64,000 nt of DNA, taken from assembly GCA_030267965.1 (NCBI GenBank), contig BRYA01000168.1, positions 1 to 64,000 of the forward strand, read 5' to 3'. The notes beneath the pieces were generated by a model. That model worked only from the letters and a program-made list of their open reading frames with translations. It was not told the DNA's origin and made no database searches. The translations under genes and the position numbers were made by a program. The stretch's first letter is position 1; the number at the start of each line of letters is the position of its first letter. Shown one piece after another: positions 43,853-54,483 of the stretch. Source of the DNA: Triparma columacea. Taxonomy: Eukaryota; Sar; Bolidophyceae; Parmales; Triparmaceae.

Positions 43853-45058
43853 TCACTGCGGACCTCTGTGGTCAGGTCGTTTCATCTTCGGTCTCTTCTT
43901 GACAATGCGTTGATCGTCAGGTACATCCTCGTCCATCATGTTCCTCACGACTTCCATAAGCCCGCTCAAAGTGTTCCTCTTACCCCCGGCCGCCTCTCTC
44001 CTCTTCCTAAGCACCGAGAAGAAGACATCCTCTTGAAATCCTGGCTCTAGCCCCCTCATTCCCCCCGCGATTAGCCTCAGCTCCATATCCGTGAAGTCCC
44101 CGCTGTTGTCTACGTCGCACTTCAGGACGAGGGACATTAGGTTCTGGACTGACATGGAGTCGCAGAGACGCTGGGTCTGGGACTGGACCATCTTTGTGTT
44201 CTCAAGAACCAGCCTGTTCTCGTAAACGAGCTCCCTCAGCAGGTCCACATTAACGCCGCTCTCCGAGGCGAGGTCGGCCAGTGACTCCTCAACGTGGCTC
44301 AGCCCCTCAACGCTAGCCTTTAGCTCCTTGTTCTGTTCCTCGAACTCGCTGACGTTCCTTTCCATCTTGTTAACCAGCACCCTCAGCCTCCCGTTCTCTC
44401 TCGTCAGCCTATTAACCTCCGACCTTATGCGGTTCTCTACCTCAATGAAACCGTCCAACGCCTGCAACCTCCACCGGGCGTAGACGGAGTAAGGGCAGAG
44501 GACGAGGGACGTGAGGAGGGGGTAGGAAATGTAAACCGGCACGAGGGAGGCGGCGAACACGTAGCAGGAGCAACCTAGTAATAGCCCCGCAAAGCTTGCT
44601 ATTCCTATGAAAACAGGATTAAAGTTGCTGTGTGTTTTGAGGTTGGAACACAGGAATTGCTATATGTGAGAATGTGTATGTGGACATACGTGGACAACGC
44701 GAAGTATTACTGACAAAAGCAAAAGCAAAAGCAAAGGCATGAAAGCGGAAACATTGGCGGAAAGTTTGAAAATAATTTCAATGTCGACACCAACAGATGT
44801 CAGCATGCGTACAGACACAGACATAAGTATTTAGATATCCCATAAACGGGAGTTTATTTCGCCAATAAGACACATACGGGTAGAACATGAAGCTCCAATG
44901 ACCGAATCAAACAAAACGAAAGCTTACCTCCTCATTTTTAGAAGCTGCGGGTCGCCCGTTTCGTAAGTTTCTGCGTCATATTGTTTATTAGTATTACCAA
45001 GCTCAATGTCTCCATTCAAATCTGCAGTGGCAAGTTTATACGGTGAATCAGACTCCAT
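43853..45058 (-). CDS. Hypothetical membrane coiled-coil protein with EF-hand-like motif
   Basis: Two exons, 45058-44928 and 44627-43853, join in frame to 301 residues. After an acidic N-terminus there are one or two hydrophobic helices (FIGIASFAGLLLGCSCYVFA and YISYPLLTSLVLCPY), completed across the splice. A long coiled coil follows (residues about 100-200), then DVDNSGDFTDMELRLI, which reads as a single EF-hand loop with Asp ligands at positions 1, 3 and 5. The C-terminus is Lys/Arg-rich. It may be a calcium-responsive membrane tether, but the family is not recognised. Confidence 0.75.
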
Positions 45059-45501
45059 AAATTAATTTAGACCCTCAACCTCAAATCTGAAATCTTCTCT
45101 TGCATCTACTGTGGTTGTGCCCCAAACTCGACACCCCCTCGAAAAAGATCCAAACAAATTCTGTTGCTGAATTGACGTTTTTAAACCTTAAAGCAGGTAC
45201 GAGATGGCAGAACAAGCGCAATCACACCTCGTGCATCCCCTATTTGCAACGATAGAACGAATTCACGAAATGTATTCATAGAAAAGTGGGTTCCATTGTG
45301 ACTCGTCCAGTTTGTTGGGGGGGGCTTTTAGAAGAGAAAAAGAGAAACAGTATCCGTTGCTCCTACGTCGGACAAAATCATCGAGGGGGCTTATCATCCC
45401 ACGTTCCCGACTGGATTTGTGGTCGTATAACAAAAGGAAAAACACACTAACCCTCGCCAACCTTTTCTCCCCCAAATGTGGATTTTCCAAACTTGCTCAG
45501 G
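45059..45501. other. Divergent intergenic region
   Basis: A 443-bp gap before the giant GCC-repeat gene. The left part is AT-rich. No gene, tandem repeat or strong motif was seen. It should contain both promoters. Confidence 0.4.
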
Positions 45502-48500
45502 ATGACGCTGGCGTTGTTCCTCGTGTGCGTTTTCAGCTTCTTTGCACGTGCTCTATCAGGCTCTATCCTCTCATCTCACGTTGACCACCGAGCTGTGCTC
45601 AATGCTGTTGAGGCCCCTAACAAGCGTGTGATTGACCACATTGTTGCAGAGAATGAGAGAGGAGATTACGTCATGACTGTGAGTTGCGACAGCGATTTCG
45701 ACGGAAACCACGTGCACATTCACTCATTATAAGGCTTACGAATGCTCCCGCATCCTCACCCATCACTCAAATCCCCTTGCAGGTCGATTATTCAGTTCAT
45801 GAACTTACCCTAAGCCTTGACGAGCACCACGCCGACTTTCTATCTTTTTCACCTTCAGGTGACATGCTCTTCAGAGAAACCACCGAGGTTCAGCAAGGGT
45901 CTTTCATCTTCGGAAGTCACGAGGGTCTCTGGAACGCCAACAACAACTACGGCAGGCGCCACCTCCGAGAGGTTGATAGTGGTATAACATTGTCTCGCAA
46001 GGTCACTTCAGTATCGAGAGTCAAATATCCCCCAACAGGCGAGAGCGCCCTTCTTGTGACGTCCGTGCCTTGCCACCCCCAGGAGGCGGTCACGGAGTCT
46101 AGGTTGGATGCCAGTATGAACTTCACCAAGCGCGTGCCTGTCCCTCACCGAGACAGGCAGAATGACAGGCGTCTCGATGCGCACTGTACCAAAGGTGAGG
46201 TTTATTGGAGGGGGGGGGAGTTAACGAAAAAAAAGTAGAGTGGGTCCAAGACAAAAAGCTAACCCCCCTCCCCTCCGGGCCCTCCATTCGCCCCTCCCTC
46301 GTACCTCAACTCCAAGCTTGCGAGATTCAAGAATATTACGCTTCCCAAGATATGAATGTTTGCAGGTGAGAATGGTTGAAACTGAAGGAGCATCTGAAAC
46401 CACGCTAATGCAACTCCTTTTGCGAATCGCTACGCCCGCCGCAGCAAGTGCTTTGAGTATGAGAAGCGCTTGGATCTCCTGAATTTCAATTACGATGTCG
46501 ACAACAGAAAGGCAGCGTTAGAAGAGTTTAGCATAGGTGGTGGTGACAAGGGTGTTACGTGCAAAAATTGTTATGCTCATATGGTGAGGAGGGAATTGGA
46601 AGAGCATCGCAACTTTCTGCCCGTCGTAAGACTCGTTATCTGATACTGTGGCTCCTGCACACTAACGCAACCCTCTCAACGGCTCGCTTCGCTCACCTCA
46701 CTCTCTTCGCTCACCTCACTCTCTTCGTTTGCCGCAGGGTGCGTCCATGGACCTTGAGTTTCAGTTCAGTGGACTCACCGTACAGCATTTCAAGCTAACA
46801 TTTGGGGGCGACTACGGATTCAATTACGATGTAATCCTTGATGACCCACAATTTCCACATTTCTACAATGAAGACATGTATTCGCTCAACGAGAAGCCTG
46901 AAGGGATCAGTACCGACGTATGGGAGGCAGCCAGAGAGAAACTCAAACCAGACTTTTCGTTCAATCTTGCCAGCTACCTCACTTTTGGTCTCGGCGAGAG
47001 TGAGTTTGGCGTTGCTGTCAGTGGGCTTGGGTCGGCAACAGGGCGAGCCCAAATGAGCGGGGGTTACAGCTTCGAGGGGAACGCCGGTGTCAAATATTCC
47101 AAGCCAACTCAGATGGATCCCGTCCAAATGAAGTGGATCGGTCAGAGAACGATAACATCCACTTCTCCAACGTTCCAATCCACAGGGTTTTCTACTGATG
47201 GGATTATGGTAGATGTTAAGCCAGAGTTCAAGGTGAGAATGGACGAAAAGCAAACTACTCCCTCACTTTTTTCTAACTCATCAAGGTCAATCCATTACCC
47301 AACCCTTCTTGACCCGCTTCGCACGTCGCAGGTTGGGATGGAGATCACGGGAAGATTCTTCCCCTTTGATAAGCTTTCGCTCCATTCGATGCTCCTCTTC
47401 GAACCTTATGTGGGCTACGAAGCCAACACAGGGAAGGAGGGTTCCTTCACTTTCACTGTGCCCGGCTACTCAGGTAGCCGGCCTTCTTTTGATGCTGGTG
47501 AAGCAATAAACTTCAGGTTGGGATATTCGGATTACGATAGAGACGAAGACGAAGTTATCTTCATCGCTGTCCAGAACGAGTGTTGGGGCGACGATGAGTT
47601 CTTCCCGATCTTTTCGAAAAAGTTCTCGCCCTCATCTTCTGGAAGCGGTTACGTCAACATTGCCTGGACTGTCCCATACATGGACTTCCTATCTGTGCTT
47701 GAGACAGACAATTATAAGAACAGCAACATATTCGATTTTGCTAACTGCGACGTGACATCTTGGACTGCAACTGCTCGTCTTGCTTCACAGCCATGGCACG
47801 AGATCGACAAGACCAACACGTTCTCTGTCTACGTGAACTATCAGGAGGATAACTGGGTCTACACCAATGAGGCGAAGGGACTAGGCGTCACGAGGCCGAC
47901 ACACCAATCCGAGATCGATGTGGCGAAAGAGTACGTCTTCAACTGGGATGACGAGAACTTCAAGTACTTTCACCACGAGATTGGAATGGAAATTGGGGAG
48001 ATCAAGACAGTTGAGACTGTGGAGGTCAAGCTTTTGTACACTGACTGCGCTAACTATGATGTCTTGGGTGTAGGATGTACCGAACACTACTCAGAGCTTA
48101 CAGGAGATCAGGGTACCCCAAACGACGGATCAGCCTCCCTCTATGTGGACGAGTGCACCGCGGAAGGCCACGTTCTGAGCGACGCTGATCACGTCTATGC
48201 TATTGTATCTGGGAAGGAGAATACCAACGTGGTTGCCCGAAGCTCGCCTTTCAAGGTCAAAGCCCCCACTTGTAGTTCAAGTGATAGCGAAACGATCACA
48301 ATTTCTGTTAGAAATGCCAATCTCAGGCAAACAGGCAGCGAGCAGTACGCCTGGTATTTGGGGGCGAAAGGTGAGAATCGACGATACCCAGTTCGACATT
48401 TGCGCCAAAATTCCAACACATTAATCCCTTCGCTCGTCGCATCCATCACATCGATCACTCGGCGCAGCACTTGGCGATATCAACGACGATAATCAATACA

Positions 48501-51500
48501 CGAACTACAAGACCTTCCAGGGGAGCGGCAGGTTTGACGAAGCTCTACCATTTCTTGACAAGTGTTTGAAAAGATGCATCAACCTGGACTTGTATATTAA
48601 CGACGGGTACTCAACCGACTCGAGCTGCAAGATCTTCGCTGGCTCTTTCCATAGCTTTATGGAACGCTTTCCGAAGTCTAAGTACGAGAAACTCTTCATA
48701 AGCAGTACGGACTGCCCGTTCCTAATGGACGACGACGAAAACGACAAAATGTTCATCGAGATTAAGTGGGACGACGTCTTCACTTGCCCTGCTGGGCAAT
48801 ACAGGGACGACAACGCTGATTGGTTACACGTTATGAACCCCGATTCTTGTGAGACCTGCGCTACCAATTATTACTCAAGTTCACAAGGTTCTTCACAATG
48901 TACCAAGTGTCCAGACGGCAAGGTGAGAGTCATCAACACTTTCACGCTCTTTGTTGCATTAGACTGCAACAATTTCAATTCTAACGCAATATTGACCCCG
49001 CCTTCGCAATCTTATTCGCTCCTACAGTATACCAAGGTTAGCACCACTTCTGCCGACCACAATAGTATCTATGATTGCTCAAGCTGCGAGGCAGGCACTT
49101 ACTTGAACTACATCCCGGGAACTTCTGGCTGTGCCGTTTGTGCTTCAAACTACTATTCTAACAAAGAGGCCAACGCGTGCACTGCATGTCCGTCAGGGCG
49201 CTACACGAAGGATTCCGACAAGGCTAAAGACCATGCATCTGCGAGTTCCTGCAAAGCCTGCGATCCCGGAAAGTACGTGTATAGGTGAGAATGGACGAGG
49301 AGGAGTACAAAGATGACTCATCGACCGCAACTAACTTCTTCACTCCTCGCCGCTCATTATACACATAGCTGGACGATGTGGCCACTCACTTATTTAGACC
49401 CCGACAACTGCTATATATGCGCCAGCGGCAAGTACTCAACATCCCAAAACGCGCAAGCATGTACCTACTGTCCTCGAGGGAAGACAATTGTCAGTGATTA
49501 TCTGTGGAAACATGACGAGAAAGCAGATTGTACGAATTGTCCAGCGGGCAAATATGGCGACACATATGGACTGTGTCATACCTGCGACGACAACACTTTC
49601 TCCAACGACGGAGCGTCAAGTTGCACCAGTTGCCCTGCCAATACTTACACCACTCAAGATGGTGGGCATGGCGAACATGCTGGAAGTACAGCATGTCAAG
49701 GTTGTCCTGCTGGAAAGTATGGAACAGACAACTGGTACTACAATAATGATTGTCAAACTTGCGAAACGAACACGTACAGTGAATCAATGGGGTCGACGAG
49801 CTGCACACTGTGTCCTTCTGGAAAGGTCATCACAAGCACCAACTACCAATCCCATGACGACTCATCTGATTGTACAGATTGTCCCGCAGGAAAGTACTTT
49901 TACGACCCTTATGGCACGGGGTATAATTACTGCGCAGTCTGCGCTGTGGGATACTACTCTACGGGGGGTGCAACCTCTTGTTCTTCTTGCCTTGACAAGA
50001 AACAGACTAGCAACTATGATCATACTGGCTGCGAGCCATGCGTTGCAGGAAAGTATTTCTACGACCCTATTGCTGGAAACCCTACGTGTTATATATGCGC
50101 CAGCGGCAAGTACTCAGCGTCTGAAAACGCACAATCATGCACTTTCTGTCCTCGAGGGAAGACAATTGTCAGTGATGATCTGTGGAAACACGACGAGAAA
50201 GCAGATTGTACGAATTGTCCAGCGGGCAAATATGGCGACACATATGGACTGTGTCATACCTGCGACGACAACACTTTCTCCAACGACGGAGCGTCAAGTT
50301 GCACCAGTTGCCCTGCCAATACTTACACCACTCAAGATGGCGGGCATGGTGAACATGCTGGAAGTACAGCATGTCAAGGTTGTCCTGCTGGAAAGTATGG
50401 AACGGACAACTGGTACTACAATAATGATTGTCAAACTTGCGAAACGAATACGTACAGTGAATCAATGGGGTCGACAAGCTGCACACAGTGTCCTTCTGGA
50501 AAGGTCATCACAAGCACCAACTACCAATCCCATGACGACTCATCTGATTGTACAGATTGTCCCGCAGGAAAGTACTTTAACTTCCAATATTATTATATTG
50601 GGTATAGTTACTGCGATGTGTGTGACGATTATTACGAATACTCTACGGGGGGAGCAACCTCTTGTTCTTCTTGCTACGGCAAGAAAAAGAAAGCAAACAG
50701 CGCTCATACGGGGTGCGAGTCGTGTGTTTGGATCGATGGGTGGACTTCTGATGGATGCGATGGTGGTCCCTTCTTTCGAAGATTAGAAGCGGAACCAGAG
50801 CTGGAAGTAAATCCTCCCAAGCAGAAGGCCGACCAAGATCTCGAGGCCTTTGTTGAGGCTCGTCGCCTCAGTGCATCAGGTGATGAAGAGTGCGACAAGT
50901 TTTTCTACGGACTCGATGTCTCTGGGGGGCTTACCGAAGTAGTTTTTAATTATGAGTACAAAGGTTACGAGATTGAGAAGGCTTTATGGAAGGACGAGGT
51001 AAGAAAGGACAACATTATCCCTCACCTTCACTCATGAACTCCCCCCTAGTCGCCCTAGCGCAACAACAACAATTCTAACTCATCAATTCAACCCCCTCCG
51101 TGACACTCTTCGCTCGTCGCAGGACGGACAGTTTAAACTGCCCTTCGTCAAAGAGACCGTGGACGAGAGCTACTATGATTGTTCCGACGAGACAACGCCT
51201 TGCGTCAACGGTGCCAACGGCAGTCCTTGCCAAAACGAAGGAAAAGCTATGGGTACCGAGGATGCAGACAACTGCTCTTGCGATTGCTCCGGGATACACT
51301 TCGAGGGGCCCAACTGCCAGATTGCTACGCCTTGCAGTGCGAATTCATTCGGAAACCACTGCCAAAACGGCGGTACTGCAGTTGGGACGCTGGCAGCAGG
51401 AAATTGTGCGTGCGATTGCTCAGGAACTACCTTTGAGGGGAACTCCTGTGAAACTGAAGTTTTGCCCCCTTCTCCAACGCCTCCGTCCCCGACGCCTCCG

Positions 51501-54303
51501 CCCCCAACACCTCCACCCCCCACCCCTCCATCCCCGACGCCTCCTTCCCCCACCCCTCCATCCCCGACGCCTCCTTCCCCCACCCCTCCATCCCCGACGC
51601 CTCCTCCCCCCACCCCTCCATCCCCGACGCCTCCTCCCCCCACCCCTCCATCCCCGACGCCTCCTCCCCCCACCCCTCCATCCCCGACGCCTCCTTCCCC
51701 CACCCCTCCATCCCCGATGCCTCCTTCCCCCACCCCTCCACCTCCCAGTCCATCAAATTCAATCTGCTATACTGCAAACCTATTTGACACCTTTGGCGAT
51801 GGATGGAACGGAAACAAGCTCACGATTGTCAACGATGAATCGAAAGATATAAAATTCGAGCTTACTCAAAGTGGAAGCATCATCAAGGATAGGCCTGAGT
51901 CTTTTGAAATTTGTCTAGAGTGCCTGACAAGCTTCAGTGGACAAGTTGGAGGGGGACAGTATCTCGAAGAGACGTCTTGGAATATCAAGGACAAAGACGG
52001 GGCAACGATAGCATCTGCGAATAGGGGCGCATTGGAAAGTTTCACGACCTCAAGTTGTGGTCCTCCGACTCCTGAAATCTGCGACAAAGGTTCCTATCTC
52101 TCAGACTCAGGTTGCAAGGTATGCCCGGCTGGTCATTATCAAGAAGCGCTTGGCGCTATGGGCGTCTCAGCGTGCTTGGCCTGCCCCGCTGGTAAGCACC
52201 TTTCCGACAACGAGAACGACCCTCTATACCACGACCACGCAAATGACTGTACGTCATGCCCTCCCGGCAAATTTTCAGACCAGGGGGCTGGTGCATGCAC
52301 GTCTTGCCCAAGCTATGAGGTGTCAAAGAAGGACAAGACTGGTTGCGAGAAGTGTGATGCAGGACAGGAAGGCGACTCCGAAGGTGCTTGCAAGCTATGT
52401 GCTAAAGGACAATATTCTAGCGACGCAACAGGATTTACTTGCACTGGATGCCCTGCAGGGACGTACTCAACAACATTTGGTTCCATAGATTGCATTAAAT
52501 GCGGCTTAGGCAAATTCGGAGTTGGCGACGGTAAACCATCAGAGGAAATAGCGTGCTCCATGTGCCCAGAAAATGAATACGGGGACGAATTAGGGGCGCC
52601 TGCTTGCAAACTCTGTCCAGAGGGAAAGCATACTCATACAGATGATATCCACACGACTGAAGAAGACTGCGTCCAAGAGGAGGACACCGTAGTTTGCGAG
52701 CGTTATGACTGTTCGGGAACCATCTGTGTTGATGCTCTGATGGAAAAAGTCGGCGACGGCTACTGCGACGAAGAGGAATCCATCGACCTCAACTGCAATG
52801 CTTTCGATTGGGACGGAGGCGACTGCAATGTCGTCAATTGCGATATGCCACCCTCCGCCCACCCTGACTTTGACAGGGATGGTTGCGAACCGGACTCGCC
52901 AGAGAACCCCGATGTGATCTGCACCTGGCGATATGATTGCGACGGCCATTGTGCAGACGCTCATAAAACGAAACTTGGGGTGAGTACATGTCAAAGACAT
53001 CGTTAGGGTTACATGACAACTATCTATGATACTAATTCTCTTCACACCACAGGACTCATTCTGCGATGACGCGGAAAGCCCCAACTTTAATTGCGACGCA
53101 TTCGACTTTGACAACGGAGACTGCAAAGACCCAGAAAATGACGAAGGTAAAGAAGAGTACGAAGAATGGATTGGTGAATGGGAACCAAACGAGGACACCG
53201 AGACTCAAGTTGGAGACTGCACTGCCTCTTGCAACACCCAAGACCTCGAATCTTGCGATCCGTCCGTATTATCAAGCGATTGCGTTGCAACATGCGATTC
53301 GATCACCCTCAAGAGCATGCAAGTTTACTTTGCCTTTGGCTGTGATGGCACGAAGGTTGAGGAGGAGCTGACTATTGTCAAGCTCACATCAAGCATTGTC
53401 ATCAGTGGGGTCGACAGCTCGGATGTCCCGACATCCCAGAGAGATAATTGGAGGCGCCTATTGCAGATCGCAATTTCTGCTGACTTGGACGATGTTAGTC
53501 CAGACCACGTCGAAATCTTGCACGTCAGCAACTTCCATGGTGGGGTAGGCAGGAGAGTCCTAACCGGCGACGACGTAGGATTGAGTGTCGAGTTCAGCAT
53601 TCTTGTGGCAGACCTAGAACGCGAATCAGAGCTTGATGTCAAGGAGCTCACCAACAACATCTTTACTTCACTTGATGATAAGGTTGAAGACGAAGACTTC
53701 CTATCCTCCGCATTCGAAATGTTGGAAGCCGAGAAAGGCGAAGAGCTGTCTGAACTCGAAGGAATGGTAGACGTAGCAAGTGCGGGCAAGTTACAAAGCC
53801 CAAAGGTGGAAATTATTCACCACAACTTTTCAGAGAACGATGATGATGATGGGGGCGCAAGTACGAGTGGCAATAGTGCCAAATCATTGGGAGATAGGAT
53901 GATTGGGCCTGCTGCTGGAAGCGCCTCGGTAGTCATTTTTTTCGCCTTCGTGGGATACTACGTCATGAACAAGAGGAAGCAGAGGCAACTTGAACTTGAA
54001 AGGTTGAGATCTAGCCAAGCCCTTGATGCTAACGGCATCGACATGTCTCAGATCTTCAACGGCGTGTATGGGATCGGCGAAGACCGCAGGGAAGGCGAAG
54101 TTGAAGAAGTTACGAATCCAGTACGAGAACCAGGGCAGAAAAAAGACGGCATATTGCAACGTTTGAGAGCATTCGACGACAAGATCGTTCGCGCGAAGCA
54201 GGCGAGACAGATGAGGAAGAAGCCTGCCAACCCAAAGTTCCAAACCCCCGAACACAATGAACGCATTCCACCTCCTCCACCAAGGAAGGAAGAAGTAGAG
54301 TAA
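45502..54303 (+). CDS. Giant receptor-like GCC2/GCC3, EGF and Notch-repeat transmembrane protein
   Basis: Eleven exons: 45502-45678, 45783-46194, 46317-46365, 46445-46583, 46738-47232, 47332-48370, 48468-48922, 49028-49284, 49369-50998, 51123-52979 and 53053-54303. All joins keep frame, giving 2586 residues. A signal peptide (MTLALFLVCVFSFFARAL) is followed by a beta-rich region without cysteine repeats, then GCC2/GCC3 modules (CPAGKYG..C..C), two EGF-like modules (CQNEGKA.., CQNGGTA..), a Pro-rich hinge, a DTFGDGWNGN calcium-type module, more GCC modules and two LNR/Notch units (YCDEEESIDLNCNAFDWDGGDC-like; the second spans the last splice). One membrane helix (SASVVIFFAFVGYYVM) and a basic cytosolic tail end the protein. 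Ligand and function unknown; a surface receptor or adhesion protein is likely. Confidence 0.86.
46366..46444 (+). other. Introner-like intron in the giant GCC-repeat gene
   Basis: A 79-bp intron starting GTGAGAATGGTTGAAACTGA and ending CGCTACGCCCGCCGCAG. It follows a 49-nt micro-exon, which supports correct removal of two adjacent introns. Confidence 0.55.
47233..47331 (+). other. Introner-like intron in the giant GCC-repeat gene
   Basis: A 99-bp intron starting GTGAGAATGGACGAAAAGCA and ending CCGCTTCGCACGTCGCAG. The start matches introns at 49285 and 27804 for 12 bases; the end matches those at 25908 and 50999. Confidence 0.65.
49285..49368 (+). other. Introner-like intron in the giant GCC-repeat gene
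   Basis: An 84-bp intron starting GTGAGAATGGACGAGGAGGA. It has a CAACTAAC branch region and an internal CTCCTCGCCGCTC tract, then a diverged ACATAG acceptor. Confidence 0.55.
49410..50760 (+). repeat. 678-bp direct duplication inside exon 9
   Basis: Two copies about 678 bp apart (for example ATATATGCGC at 49413 and 50091). The first about 490 bp of each copy are nearly identical, with only a few substitutions; the last about 190 bp are diverged. Each copy codes for a block of GCC2/GCC3 modules. This is a recent in-frame tandem duplication. Confidence 0.88.
51464..51750 (+). repeat. 30-bp Pro-rich tandem repeat
   Basis: A tract of about 30-bp units such as CTCCTTCCCCCACCCCTCCA coding for PPSPTPPSPT. 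It forms a proline-rich hinge between the EGF-like modules and the DTFGDGW module. Strong strand asymmetry (almost no G) makes long open frames in other frames. Confidence 0.88.
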
Positions 54304-54483
54304 TTAGACTAGACATTCCTTTAACTTTCACCAATGAAGAATCTTATTAGACAAGAGTACTTTGAGAACGGGTTACCGTCACGACCACACTGCACCGTTG
54401 GCGCAAACGTTAAATTGACACCCCCCTCCCTTCCGAGCTCTAACTCGCCGATCCTCTGGATTTATCTGTCAAAAACTAATTTC

